Shown here one piece after another: positions 33,901 through 45,575 of a stretch of DNA of 64,000 nucleotides. Both the position numbers and the translations under genes were made by a program. The notes beneath the pieces were generated by a model that saw only the letters and a list, made by a program, of their open reading frames with translations, had not been told where the DNA came from and searched no databases. Position 1 is the first letter of the stretch; the number at the start of each line of letters is the position of its first letter. Source of the stretch: Primula veris (lineage: Eukaryota > Streptophyta > Magnoliopsida > Ericales > Primulaceae); contig OY821742.1 in assembly GCA_963682055.1 (NCBI GenBank), positions 20,397,635 through 20,461,634 on the forward strand. The letters are read 5' to 3'.

Positions 33901-36900
33901 TCTATTCACCTTGCCACAGTTGCCAAACCAAGGAGATCTGGCAAATGTACAAGGTATGGTTCTGGTGTGCTCATCTTGGGCACATGTTCTTTTCAATACG
34001 GGAGCTTCGCGTTCTATTATATCTAGAAGTCTAGCTTAGTCTTTATCGTTAGAAATTGGGGTTCTAGAGAACCCGATCGTTGTAGAGACTCCTGTTGGGG
34101 GTCGAGTTGTGTTGGATCGAGTGTGTCGGTCTTGTGAGATGGTGGTCGCGGACCACGTGTTTATATATGATTTAGTTGTTATAGAGATGTCGGGATTCGA
34201 CGTGATACTTGGAATGGACTGGTTGGTTCATTTCAACTCTTTCATCGATTGTGTTCGACGAAAGGTTTTCTTACAACTTCATCTGGAGATGAGGTGTTCT
34301 TTCGTGGGGAAAGGGACGCTACCCTTTCTTCTATTCCTTATCATTCCAAGCGGGTTGTGGGCAACCTGTCTTGTCTTTTGGCTAATCTCTCGATAGTGGA
34401 TAACGACGAGGAAGTGGAAATGTGGCCATGCGTAGTGGACGATTTTAGAGATGTGTTTCCGAAAGATCTACCTGGGTTACCACCGAAGAGAGGGTTAGAT
34501 TTTTCTATCAACTTGGTACCGGGAACGGCACCCATAGCCATTTCCCCATACCGTTTGGCACCGGCAGAATTAAAAGAGTTAAGTAAGCAGCTAGAGGAAC
34601 TATTAGAGAAGGTGTTTATTAGGCAGAGTACGTCACCGTGGGCGGCACCGACCTTATTTGTGGAAAAGAAGGATGGATCGATGAGGATGTGCATCGACTA
34701 TCGAAAGCTAAATAGGGTGACTATTAAGAATAAGTACCCACTACCTCGAATTGACGATTTGTTTGACCAACTGAAGGGAGCGACCTTCTTTTTAAAAATC
34801 GACTTGCGATCAGGCTATCACCAATTGAGGGTGAAGGATGAGGATATTTCGAAAACGGCCTTTAGGCCCCGGTATGGTCACTACGAGTTTGTGGTCATGC
34901 CATTCAGGTTAACTAATGCGCCGGCGGCATTTATGGAATTAATGAACCGAATCTTTAAGGAGTACCTCGACAAGTTCGTGGTGGTCTTCGTCGACGATAT
35001 CTTGATTTACTCGAGTTCAAAAGAGGAACACGAGGAGCATCTCCGTTTAGCGTTGCTCACATTGAGAGAGCGCCAACTTTACAGAAAATTTAGCAAATGT
35101 GAGTTTTGGCTAAATGAGGTGAAATTTCTTGGACATGTGATCTCGGAAGAAGGGGTAAAGGTGGACGAGACGAAAATTGAGGCGGTCTCGAAATGGGCGC
35201 AACCGAAGAATGTGTTCGAAATTCGAAGTTTCTTGGGTTTAGCGGGGTACTATCGACGGTTCGTCAAGGATTTCTCGAAGTTAGCGACTCCTATGACTTA
35301 CCTTACCAAGAAAGGGGTGAAGTTCGTGTGGAGTGAGGCTTGCGAGAAAGCTTTCCTAGAGCTCAAGAAGTGGTTGACTAGTTCCCTCATACTAGTTATT
35401 CCGGAGCATGGGAAGGGTTACTAGGTGTATTGCGATGCTTCGAAGGAAGGTTTGGGTTGCGTCTTGATGCAAGACGGAAAGGTTATCGCATATGCTTCGC
35501 GACAACTAAATATTCATGAAAAGAACTATCCGACTCATGACCTAGAGCTAGCGGCAATAGTTCATGTGTTGAAGATATGGAGGCATTATCTGTTCGGGGA
35601 AAAGTTCGAAGTGTTCTCGGATCACAAGAGATTAGGGCATATTTTTACCCAACGTGATCTAAATATGCGACAACGACGATGGATGGAATATCTGGAACAA
35701 TACGACTACGACTTGCACTATCACCCGGGAAAGGCCAATGTAGTGGCGGATGCTTTGAGTCGAAAGTCCCATGCGACCTTAGCGCATGTGGCGATCGAAG
35801 AATGGAGAATGATGGGAAAAGTGAACGAGTTCAACTTAGAGTTAGGACATGACAATGTGGGGACCTTGTACACAATAGTGGTACAACCGGAACTTGTGAG
35901 TAGGGTTCTGGAAGCCCAAGATGGGGACGAAAAAGTGGAGAACAATGAGAAACAGATGAGTTCAAGCGAAGGATTAGATGGTTGGACGAAAGGAACCGAT
36001 GGAGGACTACGATATAAGGGAATGACTTATGTGACAGAAAACATGAGGAACGAAGTATTAAAAGAGTATCACCACTCTCGATTAGCCGTTCACCTCGGCG
36101 GAACGAAAATGTATCACCATGCGAAGAGGCAATTTTGGTGGCCCGGAATGAAACGAGATGTAGCTTCATATGTTAGCAAGTGCCTAACTTGCCAGGAAGT
36201 GAAAGCGGAACACCAAAGGCCGGCGGGTATGCTCCAACCTTTACCGGTGATGGAATGGAAGTGGGAAAGGATAGCAATGGATTTTGTGACCAACTTACCT
36301 AAATCGGTAAGTGGGAATGACACTGTGTGGGTTGTGGTCGACCGTTTGACCAAATCCGCACACTTCATTGCGATTAAAATGACGAATTCGGTGGAAATCT
36401 TGGGACGAAAATATATTAAAGAAATTGTTAGACTTCATGGGGTACCAATTTCGATAGTATCGGATCGAGATGCGAGGTTTGTGTCGAGGTTCTGGGGCGC
36501 ATTGCAAAATGCCTTAGGGACCAAGTTGACAATGAGTATGGCGTTTCATCCCCAAACGGATGGACAATCGGAGCGGACTATCCAAGTGCTAGAGGATATG
36601 TTGTGCGCATGTGTGAATGACTTCAAGGGAGGTTGGGAAAGCCATCTACCCTTAGTGGAGTTTGCGTATAATAATAGCTTTCAAGCTAGTATTAGCATGG
36701 CACCTTTCGAGGCTTTATACGGGCGGCCGTGTAGGTCTCCGGTGTGTTGGACCGAAGTCAGAGAAGCGGAAATGTTAGGACCGCAATTGATTCAAGAGAC
36801 GACAGAAAAGATTAAGTTAATTCGACAAAGGCTTGAGACTGCTCGAAGTAGGCAAAAGAGTTATGCGGATAAGAGGAGGAGACCTTTGGAATTCGAAAAG

Positions 36901-37290
36901 GGGGATCTATTATTTTTGCGAGTTTCGCCCAGGAGGGGGATTATGAGGTTTGACTCTAAAGGGAAGTTGAGCCCGAGATTTATCGGATCATTTGAGATCG
37001 TGGACCGAGTGGGGGAAGTTTCATACCGGTTGGACTTGCCACCAAAGTTGGCGGGGGTTCACCCGGTGTTCCATGTGTCAATGTTGAAAAAGTACCATCA
37101 CGACCCTTCACATGTGGTGGACTTTGAGGACCTACGAAGTGGGACCTATGAGGATTATCGACGTGCAAGAAAAGGAACTTCGAGGAAAAACAATTAGATT
37201 AGTAAGGTGGTTTGGAAACACCACGGGGTCGAGGAGGCAACTTCGGAACGCGAGGATGAGATGAAGAGGAAGTATCCTAATCTCGACTTT
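33900..37290 (+). pseudogene. Tekay-like pol, near-intact: protease, RT, RNaseH, integrase, chromo-like tail
   Basis: Protease near 33985 reads FNTGASRSII: the catalytic Asp of the family's DTGA is Asn. From 34249 the frame is open to a single TAG at 35422, then to 37195. RT has [20 protein letters not shown] and [15 protein letters not shown]; RNaseH has [13 protein letters not shown] just after the TAG. Integrase has the HHCC finger ([30 protein letters not shown]) and a DDE core ([33 protein letters not shown]). [19 protein letters not shown] precedes a frameshift near 37130-37200, after which HHGVEEATSERE and KYPNL match the usual C-terminus. Confidence 0.88.
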
Positions 37291-37344
37291 TCTATAGGTA
37301 CTTTTGTTTAAATGTTTTCTAATTTCGGGATGAAATTTCTTTAT

Positions 37345-37778
37345 CGGGGAAGGGTTGTAACGCCTACATTTTGGAGTTTATTTTAGTTGTAACGCCTAGA
37401 GTTTGGTGTTTATGTTTACTAGAAAGACCATATTTGGAGTTTTGTAGAAGCATGTGAGTTGTGAGGTAGAAGCACGTCAGCTTAGTTTACCTTATTGTCT
37501 TTTATGTTGCAGCTGCTTGTTTTACATGGTTGTCTTTTATTCTGTTAGATATTGTATACATGCAGTTATTCTGACATGTTGTGCATCATCTGGAGTTTAT
37601 CTTATTAGACGTTGTGGAGTTGTTACGGGTTCTGAACCCTGCGTATTTTATTTCTTGAATTATGTCACGAATTGTACGTTTAAAATTTTTATGGCCTTGT
37701 TTATATGAGTTTATCATTTCTGGGTATAGTTGTTTAGAGAGGAAATTTCGGGACGAAATTCTTTTAAGGAGAGTTAGT
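37345..37778 (+). other. Extra segment with a second purine-tract/LTR-start-like junction before the 3' LTR
   Basis: GATGAAATTTCTTTATCGGG followed by GAAGGGTTGTAACGCC at 37330-37370 mimics the true junction at 37750-37790 (GACGAAATTCTTTTAAGG, then TTGTAACATCCC). About 425 bp of other sequence separates the two. It looks like the start of a different LTR left behind by recombination or template switching. Confidence 0.6.
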
Positions 37779-39614
37779 TGTAACATCCCGTATTTTTATA
37801 AGTGTTTTTAATTATGAATTAATTTATCCAAAAACGTTTTATACAAATTTTACCAAAAATCGATCACTCGACTAATTTTTAGCCAAAAACCGAAACTCTT
37901 CCGAAAAACTTTATTTTAAAAACTTGTTACTAATTTTATAAATAAAAAGGACCCAATAGGTTTGTTTCTAAAGATTTGTTATTTTTGAGTAGTAAAACAA
38001 TATTTTTGGATTTAAAGTTAACTTTTAGAACTTTGGGGACCAAATAGTTCGTTACCATAAACTTTCTCAAAACTGTTTTTGCATCTTCAAATCAGCCCAC
38101 TTCTTTTAAAACAGTAACCTAAAACAAGAGAGAAAAAGAGAGAAAAGAGAGAAAAAGAGGAAGAAGAAGAAGAAGAGGAAACCACCACTAGCGGGTTCTT
38201 ACCGGAAGCATCTTCTCTACGCACTAAGGTAACGGGGGTTATCCATTGCGACTAGACGAGGGTGTATGTTAGGATTAGATTTTGCGTTTATTTTAAATTG
38301 GGGGTTTTGTCATCTATCTCAATTATGATCGATTAAATTGTTAATTGGGTTTATTTGTTATATGTTTAATTCACTTATTTGAATTGGAGAAGTTGATGAG
38401 TTAGTTATATTAATTTCGAATTAATGAGATTATGGATGGGTTTGCATGTTTTATGCGTTGATTATGTGATTATATAGTTGTTGATGAAATTGGATAATTT
38501 ATTGTTGATTAAAGATGAATTGTAGTTTAGGCATACAAGGTGTTTGTTAAAATGCCTGAATGAGGTTTATGTTGTTAGACTTGTTTGGCTAGTTGTGAAT
38601 CTAGCACCTATGCTTATGGGTTATGATTGAATTACGTTAGAGTGACGTATGAGAATATCTTATTTGCGTGGATTTATATTATTGGCCGAGGCCGTATGAG
38701 AATGTGCTATTTACGTGGTTTTATATTATTGGCCGAGGCCTTGCTATTTAGCTGTAGTGGCAATTGTCTCTGTCTCTCCCTAATTCCGGGGACATAAGAT
38801 GGCCAAGGGGATAGGGAATGATTCGTCTTACGGACTGGGGCGAGTGGCATGAGAGGTCACAGTGTGCACTATATTTATTTTATTGTTTTTCCCTAATTCT
38901 GGGGACATAACACGGCCAAAGGGATAGGGAATGACTCGTCTTACGGACTGGGACGAGTGGCGTGAGAGGTCCAAGTGCGTACTATAAATCTACTTTTATG
39001 TTAGCAATGGTCTATCTCTCTCCCTAATTCCGGGGGCATAAGACGGCCGAAGGGATAGGGAATGACCTACCTTACGGACTGGGTAGGTGGCGTGAGAGGT
39101 CCATCTATGCTATTGATGTGTGTAGAAGTTATTTAATTTATCTCGTTGTAGGATGTTATTAGATTTCTTTTTATATGTTTATTATCGTAATTGTTGTTTG
39201 TGGGTTCTTGCATTTATGGGATGGAGTGACGGTATTTTGAGGTGCCGTCCCGTCTATTTATGTGCGTGCGACTCACCGTTAGAATTTTGTATTTCAGGTA
39301 CAACTTAGGTTGAGGCGTATGGTTAAGAGTTTTAGCAAGGCATCACATGGGTTCGGGCTTTTGCTTTCTTTTTACTTAGATTGTTTTTGAGGTTGTAGCC
39401 TATGGGCAAATTCATTCGTTCGTTATTTTTAGCTTTTATAAATCCTGTCTTGTAGCCGCGTTTGGCAAACAATTTATTTTATTCGTTTAATTGTTCCATT
39501 AGCTTGCAAATGTTTTCTTTTAAAATTTCAATTTTGTACCAACATGTTGTTTTCCTTTTATTTAAAAAAGGTCATGCATTGATGTCCGTGTTTTATGGAT
39601 TTTGGGGCGTGACA
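37779..39614 (+). repeat. 3' LTR of the Tekay-like gypsy
   Basis: Begins TGTAACATCCCGTA and ends GGGGCGTGACA, followed by the target copy GATCT. It differs from the 5' LTR by scattered substitutions, an extra AAGAAGA unit near 38160 and loss of part of one tandem-repeat copy. Confidence 0.88.
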
Positions 39615-39619
39615 GATCT

Positions 39620-40017
39620 ATAAACTAGATTTTACGTAGCCATACTCTATGAAAATCAGCCTCATGGAAAAATCTTATCAAAACATGCTTATTATCAAAA
39701 TGCCCAATGTTGAAATTCACTTTTAATTCCAGCTTAGTTAAAACTTTTTTGATGCTGTCGTTATGTGGATTACCATGCGATAATTTTCCAACAATAGTGT
39801 ACTTAAATGGCTCCGATAATATTTTGATATCCTCCATAGAAAATTGTATGAGTGGCTCTCCTTGGTACGTACCTAGCTCTTTTAATTCTATTTTAAGGCT
39901 AGTAGGAATTGTGTTAAGGATCGAGGCGAAAGATTTTTTTGGGGGAGGGGGATCTAGTTTTAAAAGCTGATCATCGACAGGCCTTCCCCTCTCTGGTGAG
40001 AGGGAGAAGTTGGTCAT
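39620..40017 (-). pseudogene. LINE ORF1 N-terminal part (DUF4283-type), split from the rest by the gypsy
   Basis: From the Met at 40017 on the minus strand the frame is open to about 39625 (130 codons). It includes EPLIQFSMEDIKILSEPFKY and VNFNIGHFDNKHVLIRFFHE plus DFHRVWLRK, the DUF4283 pattern found in ORF1 of plant LINEs. Across the gypsy it continues at 29523 with PMRTFKW, DFDPDYESATVPVWVTLP and LPIHLYN. ORF1 proteins bind element RNA. There is an in-frame stop near the junction. Confidence 0.75.
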
Positions 40018-40559
40018 CGTATCAGTGGCGGCTAGGATTATTCACCCTATTCGTCTCACTCTTTATAATTTGGTAACCATATGTATACCAAATTTTTTCG
40101 ATTACTCATCTTACTTGATAGCCTTTGACCAAAGTTTTCAAGCAAAGATAATGATTTTAGTTGGTAAGAGCTTATTTCAAATATATTTAGGCATGGTAAA
40201 AAATGGAGATTAAGTTCTCAAAAAGCTAAAAGCATTTTTTGTTGTAAATTTTTCACTAAAAGAAGAGGGTCAAAATTTAATATCTTCACCATTTGTCAAA
40301 AATAAATTGCTGTTTGAAATTCTACAAAGAAAGATCCTTACCTCCAACATGATGAATTGAATCCCTATCCCACTTTGGTGAAGAGTAAATCTGTTGTAAT
40401 AGAACATTGGAAACCACTAGGAAAGAAATATACAAAGGTCACTTTTGAAATTCCTATCCGCTGTTCTAGTTGCAGTTTTGCAGTTAGGTTCCAAGTGAAG
40501 TTGCAACCACAGTTGGAACCTAAGTATATTGATGGACAGAACAGTATAGTTAAATGTAC
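40018..40559. other. LINE 5' flank and unassigned sequence
   Basis: Presumed LINE 5' UTR at first, then sequence of unclear origin. A short plus-strand frame at 40357-40563 has no recognised motif. The 5' border of the LINE was not located, because no matching target duplication was found. Confidence 0.4.
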
Positions 40560-41561
40560 TTGAATTAAATCACACGCACATTTAACAACGGAGTTCACCC
40601 AACTGGGCTACGTCTCCAGGGCACTCACCCAGATTATGATATTATAAAAGCTTACAATATAGGATTCAAGTCTTAATGAAAAACTCTCAGACTCACTCTA
40701 GGTTTTTCTGCCTATCTCTATATTGCTCCTACCTTATAACTATCACTGAAAATATCAATGGCATCCCACCATTATTTTCTTTTAAAAGCTTACTGTGTAT
40801 TCTCTCAAGAATGAGTTCTTTATAATTTAGAACACACACATTTTACAAGCATAGTTATCAACTATATAAAGAAGTAAAAACAATCTTCTTTCTTCAAGAT
40901 CTTTGATGATTGCTTTTGACTCTTTTTGATTGGCTTCAATCTTTCCATATTGCACAAGATACCTCAGCGTAGGATTGACCTCAATCTTCATAAGATAGTA
41001 CCTGTTAATAACTAGCTTGGAAATAGGAGTTAATCTATTCCTTAAACAAGAAACATATAAGATAGTATCTTTTAGAGATAAAATCTTTCTAAATATATAT
41101 ATGAAACATTAACTCAATATTTTATTCAATCTTAAACGTATCATAATGATTTTGATAAAGAACATAGATTGAAACAAGTGATAAAGATTTGCATAAGAAT
41201 AGAGATTTAGATAGCCTAGTTTAAAGTAAACATATCTTTAAAGACTAATCTCCTTATATCTTTTAGGAAATATTTTTCTTATCACTTTAATATTCTCAAT
41301 ATACATAAACTAAATCTTTAAGAACATATGAGAATATATCTTGCATACTTTAAAATAAATAATCATCATTAAAGAATAGTAATGTAGAATTAAAGAACTG
41401 AACAGAATCCTGCAGAACAGCAGGTTGGAACTATGGTTGCAACTGAGGTTGCAACCTTACTTGAAACCAAAAAGTTGTTTCAATTCTTAACATACAACTA
41501 AGATTATTTAGTTCAAATCAATAGACAACAAATAATATATGGGCCAGAATTATGGTCCTAA
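40560..41561. repeat. Probable LTR remnant (copia-type)
   Basis: No coding capacity. The block AACGGAGTTCACCCAACTGG followed by GCTACGTCTCCAGGGC resembles a segment common in plant copia LTRs. The right end reads GGTCCTAACA, an LTR-like terminus. The left border is uncertain (a TGTTG at 40240 is another candidate) and no target duplication was confirmed. Confidence 0.35.
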
Positions 41562-42886
41562 CAATTTTCATAGTAAAACCTGATTGAGCTTTCATTGACA
41601 TTCGAGACACTTTTATTCATAAAAGTTGACATTACCACTAATATTTTTACAAGACTTAGAGTGGGAGGTTTTGAAGTTTGTTGAATGATGGGTTCGATCA
41701 TGATTAGACCACGAAATGATATATTTTATGTGTTTTTTTATTTAATTTGCACTTATTCGCACTTTTGTAGTAAAAAAATGCATTCGCAACTCGAGGATGG
41801 ACCAAACGAAGAAATAATTTTTTTGAAAGGTTAACGTAAGCCCAAATGTAAAAAAATATGGAGCTTGAGCCGAGCCCAATGAAGCCTAACAAGCCAAGGG
41901 TCTAATTCACGAAAAGTTTCTAAAAGTAGGAACCTAACCGAATAAGTCAACATAATTTTGAATTTTGAGATTTGTATAAAGAGAGGTCTTTATATGTATA
42001 AATTGGTGGGTAAAGCCCACTATTTCATTAATAATTAATGGTCATAACGACTTTATTACAACAACAATTCAACTCAAACATAGAAAATTACAAATAAAAA
42101 ATTTATCGTGCTAAGAAATAAATAAAAAGTCTTCAGATCTTCATCTGTTCTTGTACGCACTTCAGAAACTTGTTTAATTTTTTCAGGTCATGTGGAAGCA
42201 ATTGAGGATTTTCTAGTTGTCGATGAATTGAAATTTTGGTCTTAAATAACCACGTAGATAACCACAAAGTTTTTTTAATAATTTTTTGACCATCAATCAC
42301 ATCAATGTCGCTTAGTTTGGAAGTAAAAATTTCGTCACACATTATTGTGGTATGAACGATCGATAGAGTTTGTTTCTTGTAATTTCCTATATATCTTCAC
42401 CAATATTGATGTAAGCACCATTCAGAACAATTACTTTGAATTAGAGAGAAAAAGAGAGTGAGAGGGTACGCCCCATAAATTCGAACAATCTATAGTCACA
42501 TTATAACTTTCTTTACTGTTTTTTTTTTTCATTCTCCCACTTTATTCCATTTTATGCGTTCTTTAATCCGTTGCTGGGTAATAACAACGTTAATAAATTA
42601 TCTTAATTTGTTGTTAATTATTTTACGGTTGTAATTTACCTATCCTGAGTTAAAAAGAATACTAAATCTAAAATTGAATTCAATCGACCCTTGTAGTTGC
42701 ATGTTAGGACTGATCAACATTTCCATTTCGTTAGATTATTCACCACAAATTCATGTGTAGTTGCATGCTTAACATTGACAACAATAAAATTGTAAATGTC
42801 GTAATATTTACAGCCATTTAAAAGCGTTAATATATTTAATCTCATACGAAGGAAAACGATTTGTCAAAATTGACATTTTTGCCAGT
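41562..42886. other. Unassigned intergenic stretch with one small minus-strand frame
   Basis: Mostly AT-rich non-coding sequence. A 69-codon minus-strand frame (42342-42133, ending LPHDLKKLNKFLKCVQEQMKI minus its last residues) has plausible composition but no recognised domain, and the upstream sequence does not extend it. It could be a scrap of a host exon or chance. Confidence 0.35.
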
Positions 42887-44560
42887 TGTTAGACCTTAGG
42901 TATGGCAAAACTAGGGAGGGGGAGAGAGGGTGAATAGATTTGACTCCTTTTTCGACTTTTTCTTAGTTTACAAAGGAGTGGCTTGAGTTGAATATATATA
43001 ATACACTATATATTATTATATATAAAATTAAAGTTGTTGGCAGCGGAAAGTATATAGATATAATATATGTATAAACATGTACTAATATATGCAAACACAT
43101 GTATATGCTAATACTAATTAGAGTTATGCCAAACTAGTAATCAAACACACAGATACAAGTATTTAATTCATCTCAAGTAGTATATAGACAACATTAAGTA
43201 GTTGACTGCATATGCGAACTAACTTGTCCAACTAACGACTAATGGATCTTTACAATAAGTTTATCTAGATGTTTGCTTCGGATATTAATTAGTTGTGAGT
43301 CAAGATGCGATGTTCTATCTAACAAGTGTTACACAATGTATACGCAACAATTATAACAAAGACTTGTATGTAAAGATAAGGTAAGTACTTTGACACACTA
43401 TTTAGGGAAGCGTACCCATTACAAATCGCTTACTTAAGGGCAGAGCAACCCTGTAACCAACTTATCCTTAACAGGCAAAGCAACCCACAATCGTCCGCTT
43501 CCTAAACGGACAAAGTTACCCTAAAGTTGTCTTGAACCAATGAAACACTAGATGTATAATCCAAGATTGCTGGAACAACCTTTTTTTTTTTTATTCTCTA
43601 CTCTAGAAGGGTGGGTGTAATAGGAGAGATCTTTCGGAAATGAGAGGTACCGCGCGCAGGGGGGGGGGGGGGGAGTGTTAATGATAATACTTGAAGTTGT
43701 ACACAAGTCATAAAATCAACAAGTTTGTAAACAACCTTTTTTGGTTATCAACAATCGATGTGATCAAAGGTACAAACAACGTTGAATCTCTCACACTCAA
43801 AATATCAAGATGATTACAATTCTTGTCGCTATTTTAAAATATCTCCTCACAAAATATATGATGGTCTTCAATCTGGTCTTGAGAGTGTATAGGTTTGAAA
43901 TGAAGGGACGGGCTTTTCGGTGTGAATTCAAAGTGTCGGAACATTGCCTTCTTATGAAATTGAAGCGTATAGCATTTGTCATTGAGTTAGGGATGGTGTG
44001 GCAACCTTCTTATGAGTTCTAGAGGTATATTTATAGTATTGGAGTGGAATGTAGCCATTTCTAGGGCATCTCATTTGAATTTTAAAAATCATCTTCGATT
44101 AACTGGTTAACGAGGATCAAACCGGTTAATTTCTTCTTCTGCAACATGTCAAGTAGGCATCTTCTAAATCAAATATCTTCTTGATTATATGATCCTAAAT
44201 GCGATTTTGATATCCTGAGATCAAGTACTAATGATGTAGTATATTCTCCAATGTTCACTTCTAATTTTGGTAGTCTTTTCAAAAGGTTTCCATAGCTCCA
44301 AAATCCGCACTTAACTAGAAATGAACTTTCCAAAATTACAAGAATTAACTGGTTGGTTTCAAGTTAACCGGTTAGTCTTTGCAGTATAATTAAAATGTTA
44401 AAATCCTTTGAATCGTTTAATATCTGTCTGATTAAAATTTAGTACTTTGATTCATTTCATGATTATTTATCCTTATAGTGTTTATAGTTGTGAACCTGTA
44501 TGATATGTAAAAGACTAATTGTCATTAAGCTTGCTATAACTTCTCTGTGCACAAACTTGA
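42887..44560. repeat. LTR-like remnant (SIRE/TR-GAG-type start)
   Basis: Begins TGTTAGACCTTAGG and soon has GGGAGGGGGAGAGAGGGTGA, much like the LTR start of the element at 52512 (GAGGGGGGGTGAATAAGG). About 1.6 kb follows with no coding capacity and several AACCGGTTAA-like motifs (about 44100-44375). The end was not located. A run of 15 G lies at 43659-43673. Confidence 0.4.
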
Positions 44561-44564
44561 AGGG

Positions 44565-45575
44565 CATTAAAAAAAGTTTTGCAAGACCGGAATAAAGCAA
44601 CCTTTGGAGATATTTTTCAGAATCTCATAGCAGCAGAAGATGATGTCATTAAGCTAGAAGCTTACATTGAAACTGATCCTTCACCTGAAAACATATCTAT
44701 ATTAAATAAACCTTATGGTGATCTTAATTATAAGCAAAAAATTGAAGAAGAATTCTGGAAGCAAAAAGCAAACATGGACTATAGAGGGAGAGTAATACTA
44801 AGTATTTTCATGCTATAGTTAAGGGGGAAAGGAAAAGATGAGCTATTTACAGCATAAAAAATAATGAAGGAGTTGTACTGACCGGTGCTAATGATATTAA
44901 AAATGAGTCTCTCGATTATTTCCAGTCTATATTTGCTCCAGAGCCTAAAGATTTGGTTGATTTTTCTAGTATAAATGATGTTCCTAAGGTTATTAGTGAG
45001 CAGGATAATGATATTATGGACGAGAAGCCCAATGAAGAAGAAATTAAAGATGAAATTTGGGGTTTAAATAAAAATAGCTCTCCAGGCCAAGATGGTTTCA
45101 CTGGGGTTTTATTTATTAAAACTTGGCATATTATTAAAGATGATGTTTGACAAGCTATTTATCAGTTCTTTGCTCGGGGTGAGCTTCCTAAAATAATGAC
45201 TTCTACTTTCATAGTTTTAGTAGCCAAGAAAAAGTCTCCAACTAGTCTAAGTAATTTTTGCAATAAAATTATGTCTAAAATTCTTACTACCAGACCGGCT
45301 ACTGTTCTCCCTAATATTCCTTCTGATAATCAAAGTGGCTTTATGAAGGTAAGAGACATACATGACAATATTCTACTTGCTCAGGAATTGATAAGTACTT
45401 TAAATGCCAAGAATAAAGGGTAAAATGCAGCAATTAAGCTTGATATGAAAAAAGGCTTATGATAAAGTCTTTTGGCTTTTTCTCATAAAAGTCTTAAAAA
45501 AAATGTGTTTTACTGAGATTTTTATTGACAGAGTTTGGAGGTTGATTTCAAATATTTATTTCATTGTGTTGGTGA
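44565..45575 (+). pseudogene. LINE fragment (linker and N-terminal reverse transcriptase), plus orientation
   Basis: Same family as the LINE at 26-29.5 kb: ATFGDIFQNLIAAEDDV, KIEEEFWKQKANM, NEEEIKDEIWGLNKNSSPGQ, SLSNFCNKIMSKIL and AIKLDMKK followed by AYDKV in a shifted frame. Stops at 44816, 45148 and 45421 and at least two frameshifts. It stops abruptly after SNIYFIVLV near 45575, before the RT catalytic FADD region. Both ends are lost. Confidence 0.8.

Larger units (their letters stand above)
29529..39614 (+). mobile_element. Ty3/gypsy retrotransposon, Tekay/Del-like, 10 kb, inserted in the LINE
   Basis: LTRs 29529-31380 (1852 bp) and 37779-39614 (1836 bp) run TGTAACATCCC...GTGACA. The target duplication GATCT is perfect (29524-29528 and 39615-39619). 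A primer site TTGGTATCAGAGC follows the left LTR at 31383. Size, LTR start, the ACGAAATTCTTTTAAGG purine-tract context and a chromodomain-like C-terminus suit the Tekay/Del clade. LTRs are nearly identical by eye apart from small indels. Pol is almost open; gag has several stops. Confidence 0.9.

Noticed and set aside
43810..44022. 70-codon plus-strand frame
   Set aside because: It is within the LTR-like remnant and matches no family.
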